DNA of 64,000 bases from positions 2,480,001-2,544,000 of the forward strand of contig NZ_CP060784.1 in the NCBI RefSeq assembly GCF_014489555.1, read 5' to 3'. Of this stretch, positions 57,742-64,000 are shown piece by piece; position 1 is the first letter of the stretch, and every line of letters begins with the position of its first letter. The DNA comes from Hymenobacter qilianensis. GTDB taxonomy: Bacteria; Bacteroidota; Bacteroidia; Cytophagales; Hymenobacteraceae. The translations under genes and the position numbers were made by a program. The notes below the pieces were generated by a model that had not been told where the DNA came from, ran no database searches, and saw only the letters and a list, made by a program, of their open reading frames with translations.

Positions 57742-60248
57742 ATGAGTGAAAACCGCAATTCGCGCCGTCCCAAATCATCCGTTTTACTAATGGCTGAAGA
57801 TCCCGCCGAGATGGTGTCCATCATTGCCACTGACCCCGATCAGACACTTTCGGGGCAGGACGCGCCCGAGGTGTTGCCCTTGTTGCCCGTGCGCAATACA
57901 GTGCTGTTCCCGGGCGTAGTTTTGCCCGTCACCGTGACGCGCAAAAAGAGCATACGCCTGGTGCGCAAGGCGTATCGTGGAAATAAAATTGTGGGTGTAC
58001 TGGCCCAGAAGAATACCCAAAGCGACGATCCAACGCTCGCTGATCTGTATGAAGTGGGCACCATGGCCCGTATTCTAAAGCTCTTGGTGCTGCCCGATGG
58101 CAACACCACCATCATCATCCAAGGCCAAAGCCGCTTTAAAGTCGAGGAAGAGCAGCAAGACAGCCCGTATCTGACAGCGCGCGTCAGCTATTTTCCCGAA
58201 ACGTTTCCCAGCAAGACTACCAAAGAGGTGAAAGGCTTGGTGGCGTCATTGAAAGATGCGGCTGCCAAAATGCTCAAACTCAACCCCGAGATTCCGCAGG
58301 AAGCTCAGGTTGCGCTGGATAACATCGAGTCCCCGGCTTTTCTGACCCATTTTCTGTCCTCGAATATCAACGTAGAGGTAGGGTTGAAGCAGAAGCTGCT
58401 GGAAATCAACGATGGGGTGGAGCGAGGCACCCGCCTGCTGGAAATGATGCTGAAAGAGATTCAGCTGCTGGAAATCAAGCACGAAATTCAGAGCAAGGTT
58501 CACACTGATATTGACCAGCAGCAGCGCGACTATTTCCTGCGTCAGCAAATCAAAGTGCTTCAGGACGAGCTTGGCTTCGATGGCCCTGACCAGGAGCTGG
58601 ACAAGCTGCGTGCCCGCGCCAAGGATAAAAAATGGCCCCAGCCGTGGCCAAGCACTTCACCAAGGAAGTGGACAAGCTGAGCCGCGTGAATCCGGCGGCG
58701 GCCGAGTACCCGATGAGCGTAAACTACGTGGAGTTTCTGCTTGATTTACCCTGGTCGGAGTACACGAAGGATAACTTCAACCTGACGCGCACCCGCAAAA
58801 TTCTGGACCAGGACCATTATGGCCTGGAAAAGGTAAAAGACCGCATCATCGAGTATCTGGCGGTGCTGAAGCTCAAGCAGGATATGAAGGCGCCGATTCT
58901 GTGCCTGTATGGTCCTCCCGGTGTGGGCAAAACCTCTTTGGGCCGCTCAGTAGCCAAGGCGCTCGGCCGCAAATATGTGCGAATGAGCTTGGGTGGCGTG
59001 CGCGACGAGGCCGAGATTCGCGGGCACCGCAAAACCTATGTGGGCGCCATGCCGGGCCGCCTTATCTCCCAAATCAAAAAGGCTGGCGCCTCGAATCCGG
59101 TTATTATACTGGATGAGATTGACAAGGTCGGCGCTGACTTCCGTGGCGACCCGCAGTCGGCACTGCTGGAGGTGCTCGATCCGGAGCAGAACTCAACCTT
59201 CACCGACAACTATCTGGAGGTGGAGTACGACCTGTCGAAGGTGCTGTTCATTGCTACGGCTAACGCTCTAGACACCATTCATCCGGCCCTGCGCGACCGG
59301 ATGGAAATCATTGACCTGACCGGCTACACGCTGGAGGAAAAAACCCAGATTGCCAAAAAGCATCTCTGGCCGAAAGTACTCCACGAAAATGGCCTTACCC
59401 CGAAAGACGTGAGCATCACGCAACCCGCGTTGCAGCGCGTAATCGACGATTATACCCGCGAGTCGGGGGTGCGTGGCCTGGAGCGCAAGCTTGGATCGGT
59501 AGCTCGTAACATTGCCAAAAGCAAAGCCTTAAAAGAGCCGCATGTGGCGGTGCTGGAGCCGAAAGACATCAGCCGCATTCTCGGCGCCGCTACATTCGAC
59601 CGGGACTTGTATCAGGATAACGAAACGGCCGGCGTCGTGACGGGCTTGGCCTGGACGTCGGTGGGGGGCGATATTCTCTTTATCGAAAGCCTGCTGAGTC
59701 GGGGGCGGGGCAAAGTGACGCTTTCCGGCCAATTGGGCGATGTGATGAAGGAATCGGCCGTTACTGCTTTGTCGTATTTGCGCAGCCGCGCCGACTCGCT
59801 GGGAATCGACCATCGGTTGTTTGATCAATATGATCTGCACATTCACTTTCCGGAAGGTGCCGTGCCGAAAGATGGCCCCAGCGCGGGTATTGCCATTTTC
59901 ACCAGCATCGCCTCCGTGTTTACGCAGCGCAAAATCCGTTCGCACTTGGCCATGACGGGCGAGATTACCCTGCGCGGCAAAGTGCTGCCGGTGGGCGGAA
60001 TCAAGGAAAAGATTCTGGCTGCCAAGCGCGCCGGCATCCGCGATGTAATCCTCTGCGATAAGAACCGTAAAGACATTCAGGAGATTTCGGCCGAGTATCT
60101 CAAGGACCTGACGATTCATTATGCCGCCCGCGTGGATGATGTGCTGAAAGTGGCGTTGCTGGATGAGCTGGTGGCTAATCCAATTAAACTCACCGTGCGC
60201 GACGAGCCTACGCCAGCGCTATATGGCCCGAGCGTAGAAGTATCGTAA
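57742..60248 (+). CDS. lon: ATP-dependent protease Lon (frame repaired)
   Basis: A cytosolic AAA+ Ser-Lys protease for damaged and regulatory proteins. The N-terminal LAN domain ([22 protein letters not shown]) is followed by a helical region, Walker [14 protein letters not shown] near residue 390, [10 protein letters not shown], and the proteolytic dyad Ser in [11 protein letters not shown] and Lys in [16 protein letters not shown]. The frame breaks in the A6 run 58627-58632. A seventh A gives [22 protein letters not shown], and the product is 835 aa. This is the only repair not in a G/C run. The start MSENRNSRR at 57742 fits; a longer frame begins at 57640. Confidence 0.96.
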
Positions 60249-60403
60249 GGAAGCAGGAAGATCAGCGCCCGCCGGGTGTAGCGTTGCAGCAGGAGGAAAA
60301 AGCCCCCCAACAGCTGTAATGATGCACACTGCGGGCGCTGCTATTTCTCCTTATACCCTATTTGAGTAGAGTAGGAGTAGCCGAAACGCTGTATCTTGGA
60401 ACG

Positions 60404-61476
60404 ATGATTTGCTCGGTACCCTCTCGTTTGTTGCCTGCCTTCGCTGGTGTAGTGCTGGGTGCCATTCTGGTAAGCCAGCCAGCGGCAGCGCAGATTGGCG
60501 GACAGCAGGCATTTACCTTCCTGAATTTGCCCCCCAGCGCTAAACTGGCCGGTTTGGGCGGCGTCAACGTCAGCTCCCGCGATGCCGATGCGACCATGAT
60601 GTACGGCAACCCCGCCCTGCTCAACGCCGACATGGATAATCGGCTGGCGCTCGGCTACGTCGATTACCTCTCTGATATCAAGCAGAGTACGGCAGCCTAC
60701 GTTTTCAATACCAAGTCACTGGGTCGGCTGGGCGTGGGGCTTACGTATCTGAACTACGGCCGGTTTGAGCAGTTTGATGCGGCCGGCACAAGTCTGGGCG
60801 AATTCTCGGTAAATGAATATGCGCTGGGCGTGTCGGATGCCTACACCAGCGGCAATTTTACGCTGGCCGGTACGCTCAAGCTGGCCGTGTCTGGTATTGC
60901 CGGCAATCATTCGCTGGCCGCTCTGGTCGATGTGGGGGGCATTTTTAAACACCCAACCCAGGACTTTACGGTTGGCCTTACGGTGCGCAATGTGGGCTAC
61001 CAGTTCCAGCCTTACGCCGGCGCCGACCGCGAGCCGATGCCGCTCGATGTGCAGCTGGGGCTTCCTTTAAGCCTGAGCATATGCCTGTGCGCCTTTCCCT
61101 CACGGCGCACCATCTTCAGCAGTTGGATATTGTGTACCTCGACCCTAACCAGCGCGGGCAGCTCGACGAAAATGGGGTGGAAATCAAGCCAAAAAAGACA
61201 TTGGGCGATAAAATTGCCCGGCACTTTGTGGTGGGGGGCGAATTGTTGTTTAGCAAGAACTTTCATCTGCGGGCGGGCTACAATCACTTGCAGCGCCGCG
61301 AGCTGCGCCTCGAAAATACCTCGGCGGGCGCTGGGCTGAGCTTCGGGGCGATGCTGCGTATCAGCGAGTTTCAGCTCGACTATACCCGCGCGTATTACCA
61401 TGCGTCGGGGGCGGCCAACTACTTTACCGTGGCCCGTACTTTAGGCTCGATTTTCAACAAGTCTAGCAGCAATTGA
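60404..61476 (+). CDS. porQ: Type IX secretion system protein PorQ (frame repaired)
   Basis: PorQ belongs to the attachment complex that anchors T9SS cargo at the surface. A signal peptide (to QPAAAQ) is followed by the family opening IGGQQAFTFLNLPPSAKLAGLGGVNVSSRDADATMMYGNPALLN and a barrel of the FadL/PorV type, ending FQLDYTRAYYHASGAANYFTVARTLGSIF. The G4 run 61057-61060 needs a fifth G to read VQLGASFKPEHMPVRLSLTAHHL. Length 357 aa. Six-G motifs at 60934 and 61233 and the six-C motif at 60530 are read in frame. Confidence 0.9.
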
Positions 61477-61702
61477 TGTCATTATCAAACACTTAAATTG
61501 CAGCCAACGCTCTTCGGAATGCCGCCTTTAGTGGGCTGACATTATCGGCTGGCGGCTCACTTTTCCCATCGTAATTTGTTTGGTAAGTGGATTCGCTTCG
61601 ATAGCCTAACCGGTGAGCACGACGTATAAGAGTCCCGCTCACAAGCAGCAGCTTACTTCACCACCTGTGGGTTTCACACCGGCCCCACCTTTTGTATATC
61701 CC

Positions 61703-63118
61703 ATGATTGAATCAGCTTCTTTCCTTACCCCGGCCCAGATAGTGGCCGAACTCGATAAGTACATCATTGGCCAGCATGATGCCAAGCGCCATGTGGCTAT
61801 TGCGCTACGCAACCGCTGGCGCCGTCTGCATGCCCCCGCCGATATGCAGCGCGAAATAGTGCCTAACAATATCCTCATGATTGGCTCAACGGGCGTGGGA
61901 AAAACAGAAATTGCCCGTCGCCTGGCCAGCATCGCCGATGCGCCATTCACCAAAGTAGAAGCCTCCAAGTTTACGGAAGTCGGCTACGTGGGCCGCGACG
62001 TAGAAAGCATGGTGCGCGACCTCGTAGAGCAGTCGGTGAACATGGTGCGCATGCGCCGCAAGGAGGAAGTAAAAGTGCAGGCCGCTCAGGTGGTAGAAGA
62101 TATTATTCTGGACGCGCTTATTCCGCCCATTTCCAGCGGCTCAACTACGGTAGCGAAGCCTTCCGCCGGCTTTGGCAGCGAGGGAAGCGCGATGCCCGAA
62201 AGCGACCATGAGCTAAACGAGCGTACTCGCGAGAAATTCCGCCAGAAAATTCGGGCTGGTGAGCTGGACGACCGCAAAATCGACATCAAGGTTCAGCAGA
62301 GCAACGCGCCCGGTATTGGGGTAGTAGGCGGACCCGGCGGCATGGATGAAGCCTCCATGGCCGGCCTTCAGGATATGCTCAGCAGCATGATCCCTAAGAA
62401 AACCCGCAAGCGTAAAGTCACTATTGCGGAAGCCCGCAAAATTCTGCTCGATGAGGAAGCGGCTAAGCTCATCGATATGGATGAGGTGAAAGACGAAGCC
62501 ATCCGCAACGCCGAAAACGCTGGTATCATCTTCATTGATGAGATTGACAAGGTAGCCAGCCGCAACGGCAAAAGTGGGGGAGGCGGGCCCGACGTCAGTC
62601 GTGAGGGCGTGCAGCGCGATTTGCTGCCCATCGTGGAAGGCTCAGCCGTCAGCACTAAGTATGGTGTCATCAACACCGATCATATTCTGTTTATTGCCGC
62701 TGGCGCATTCCACGTAGCCAAGCCCAGCGACCTGATTCCCGAGCTACAAGGCCGCTTTCCGATTCGCGTTGAGCTGCAAAGCCTCACCAAAGCCGATTTC
62801 TACCGGATTCTCAAAGAGCCTAAGAACGCCCTTACTAAGCAGTATGAAGCGCTTCTAATGGCAGAAGAAGTAGAGCTATCCTTTGATGACGCCGCTTTGG
62901 AGCGCGTGGCCGAAATCGCCTTTGAGGTGAATGAGGAAGTCGAAAACATTGGAGCCCGCCGTCTGCACACTGTTATGAGCCGCTTGCTTAACGACATTCT
63001 GTTCGACGTACCCGACCGTATTGGCGCCAATGCGCACATCCTGATTACCCGCGAGCTGGTGGAAGAGCGCCTCCGCGACATGGTTCGCAACCGCGACTTG
63101 TCGCAGTATATTCTCTGA
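61703..63118 (+). CDS. hslU: ATP-dependent protease ATPase subunit HslU
   Basis: The AAA+ unfoldase of the HslUV protease. TPAQIVAELDKYIIGQHDAKRHVAIALRNRWRR is the conserved N-terminus. Walker A is GSTGVGKTEIARR, the pore loop segment FTEVGYVGRDVESMVRDL, Walker B IIFIDEIDKVA, and the C-terminal RRLHTVMSRLLNDILFD ends in SQYIL. I start at MIESASFLTP (61703), 30 codons after another in-frame start. Its partner peptidase HslV is not adjacent. Length is 471 aa. Confidence 0.96.
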   Translation: MIESASFLTPAQIVAELDKYIIGQHDAKRHVAIALRNRWRRLHAPADMQREIVPNNILMIGSTGVGKTEIARRLASIADAPFTKVEASKFTEVGYVGRDVESMVRDLVEQSVNMVRMRRKEEVKVQAAQVVEDIILDALIPPISSGSTTVAKPSAGFGSEGSAMPESDHELNERTREKFRQKIRAGELDDRKIDIKVQQSNAPGIGVVGGPGGMDEASMAGLQDMLSSMIPKKTRKRKVTIAEARKILLDEEAAKLIDMDEVKDEAIRNAENAGIIFIDEIDKVASRNGKSGGGGPDVSREGVQRDLLPIVEGSAVSTKYGVINTDHILFIAAGAFHVAKPSDLIPELQGRFPIRVELQSLTKADFYRILKEPKNALTKQYEALLMAEEVELSFDDAALERVAEIAFEVNEEVENIGARRLHTVMSRLLNDILFDVPDRIGANAHILITRELVEERLRDMVRNRDLSQYIL

Positions 63119-63161
63119 TCAGCTGAATAGGTAAGCTATCCATCTGTTTGACTACTACTGT

Positions 63162-63193
63162 AAAAAAGGCGGCTTCGAGAAGTCGCTTTTTTT
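63162..63193 (+). terminator. Terminator after hslU
   Basis: AAAAAAGGCGGCTT faces AAGTCGCTTTTTTT with one mismatch, followed by T-rich sequence. Confidence 0.75.
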
Positions 63194-63268
63194 ATTGGGT
63201 TTCCTCTACAACTGGTTTGCCCGTATAAGAACTTCCTTCGATGGTCTCACCTTCACTTTCTATACGCA

Positions 63269-63955
63269 ATGCGTTATTACATTATTACGGGCGCCAGCCG
63301 GGGCTTGGGCAAAGCACTGGCTGAAGAAATACTGCGCCAACCCGATACGACGGTGATAGGAGTATCACGCCATGCTACCATCGAGCACCCTCGTTACCAT
63401 CACCGGCCCCTCGACTTATCTGATATTCTGGCTGTTGAAGCCAACCTCTATACAGTATTTGCCCCTCACCCTGATGCATCTAGCATTACGCTGATAAATA
63501 ATGCGGCGGTGTTGGGCCAGATCGGGTACGTGGGGGAGCTGCCCAATGAGCATTTCACGTTTGCCTTCGACGTGAACTTGGTAGCTCCGGCCATGCTCAT
63601 GAATACTTTCCTGCGTAATTACGCCGCCATGACGTGCCCACGCACTATCCTCAACATCAGCAGCGGGGCAGCGCAGCGCGCCGTAGATGGGTGGGCTGCC
63701 TATTCAGCCTCCAAAGCTGCCCTCGATGCATTGTCGCGCGCTATTCAGAAGGAGCAGGATTTGCGCGGTACAGGGGTGCGGGTTCAAACCATCTCGCCGG
63801 GCGTACTCGATACCGGTATGCAGGAGCAGATTCGGAACACGGACAACCGGCAGTTCAGTGAGGTTGATAAGTTTGTGGCGTTTCATTCGGAGGATAAGCT
63901 CGCGGACCCGGTAGAAGTCGCCCGCAAGATTTTAGCCTCGCTACAGGCAAACTAG
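63269..63955 (+). CDS. SDR-family oxidoreductase, sepiapterin-reductase-like
   Basis: 228 aa. The cofactor motif YIITGASRGLGKALAEEIL is at the N-terminus, LINNAAVLG near residue 75, the catalytic Ser in LNISSGAA and the YSASKAALDALSRAI signature near 150. VQTISPGVLDTGMQEQIR resembles the sepiapterin reductase / YueD benzil reductase branch. The substrate is not evident. It is a single gene between two terminators. Confidence 0.9.
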   Translation: MRYYIITGASRGLGKALAEEILRQPDTTVIGVSRHATIEHPRYHHRPLDLSDILAVEANLYTVFAPHPDASSITLINNAAVLGQIGYVGELPNEHFTFAFDVNLVAPAMLMNTFLRNYAAMTCPRTILNISSGAAQRAVDGWAAYSASKAALDALSRAIQKEQDLRGTGVRVQTISPGVLDTGMQEQIRNTDNRQFSEVDKFVAFHSEDKLADPVEVARKILASLQAN

Positions 63956-63958
63956 GTT

Positions 63959-63993
63959 AAAAAGCCCCCCAGATATCATCTGGGGGCTTTTTT
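63959..63993. terminator. Terminator made of inverted motif copies, arms unequal
   Basis: AAAAAGCCCCCCAGA (63959-63973) faces TCTGGGGGCTTTTT (from 63979). The left arm has six C, the right arm five G, one base short of full pairing. Confidence 0.88.
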
Positions 63994-64000
63994 ATGACTA

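Larger units (their letters stand above)
867..63970. repeat. Highly iterated motif WWWWWGCCCCCCAG, dispersed across the window
   Basis: By hand I count 48 runs of six C (or G) in the window. All but two are preceded on the C strand by G, and about 34 have at least four A/T bases directly before that G. The next bases are usually AG or AC. First base of each run, C on the plus strand: 867, 3231, 8867, 9806, 11547, 12213, 13613, 14793, 17395, 18183, 18240, 27609, 27754, 31271, 36036, 37253, 43589, 54181, 54456, 56495, 60303, 60530, 63965. G on the plus strand: 3358, 6011, 15366, 19569, 20568, 25237, 26002, 29041, 29454, 33959, 39236, 41092, 43834, 44449, 46874, 48042, 49568, 50455, 51237, 54950, 55182, 57350, 59663, 60934, 61233. 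About twenty more sites have the same flanks with five C. The strand split is 23 to 25, so there is no polarity. Function is unknown; an uptake-like or protein-binding signal is inferred. Confidence 0.8.

Noticed and set aside
471..61060. Phase variation through poly-G tracts as the cause of the broken frames
   Set aside because: Phase-variable tracts sit in surface or modification genes and are usually longer. Here single losses occur in housekeeping genes such as dxr, rseP, folB and mutB, and also in runs of only two to four bases.
471..61060. Programmed ribosomal frameshifting or recoding at the GCCCCC/GGGGGC motif
   Set aside because: Intact genes (lptD, porQ, DUF5916, hslU neighbourhood) carry the six-base form read without shift, and breaks also occur at unrelated short runs and one A run. 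No stimulatory structure is shared.

Overview
The window is a gene-dense chromosomal segment from a Bacteroidota bacterium of the Cytophagales / Hymenobacteraceae type. The evidence is the predicted products: type IX secretion parts (PorQ, and a TPR/propeller/CRD/OmpA protein like PorE), a Bacteroidota-style LptD-amidase-MCE cluster, DUF5916, DUF6702, DUF2382 and M56/BlaI families, and promoters of the TTTG-N19/20-TAnnTTTG class. The genus is an inference from protein style and composition. I see no rRNA, tRNA, CRISPR array, transposase or prophage.

Layout. 1-8.8 kb: a degenerate pyrophosphatase-like lipoprotein, a large M1 peptidase, the ribosome-linked set rpsP-rimM-trmD and rplS, a fatty acid desaturase and an RluA-type synthase. 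8.9-16.5 kb: panB, lptD, a divergent N-acetylmuramoyl-alanine amidase, an MCE protein and an acyl-CoA carboxylase beta subunit. 16.5-24 kb: a low-GC SUKH-like gene, two palindromic repeat elements, SirB1-like, redoxin, Sfp-like, WD40, DivIVA and folB genes, and two DUF2382 stress proteins. 24-32.8 kb: a BlaI/M56 pair behind three operator-like palindromes, DUF5916, a glyoxalase-fold protein, meaB and a propeller protein. 33-45 kb: small genes, tandem duplicated methyltransferases, methylmalonyl-CoA mutase (mutA-mutB) and a split 5'-nucleotidase. 45-64 kb: dnaA, OsmC, GH3, dxr, rseP, GH30, PorE-like, lon, porQ, hslU and an SDR.

Pathway links. mutA, mutB, meaB and the carboxyltransferase are scattered parts of propionyl/methylmalonyl-CoA metabolism. 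LptD, amidase, MCE, RseP, PorE-like and PorQ all act in the cell envelope.

Two window-wide signals matter. First, a short motif of the form WWWWWGCCCCCCAG (or its complement CTGGGGGGCWWWWW) recurs about once per kilobase, in genes and between them, on both strands about equally, and often as inverted pairs forming terminator-like hairpins. This is how DNA-uptake sequences of naturally competent bacteria are arranged, and I rank it as the most interesting feature here. Second, about 22 genes are interrupted by apparent single-base losses, nearly all in G/C homopolymers and half of them in this motif. Essential genes (dxr, rseP, folB) are among them. These are most likely read or assembly undercalls, so I annotate each such gene as one full-length CDS and state where the frame must be repaired.
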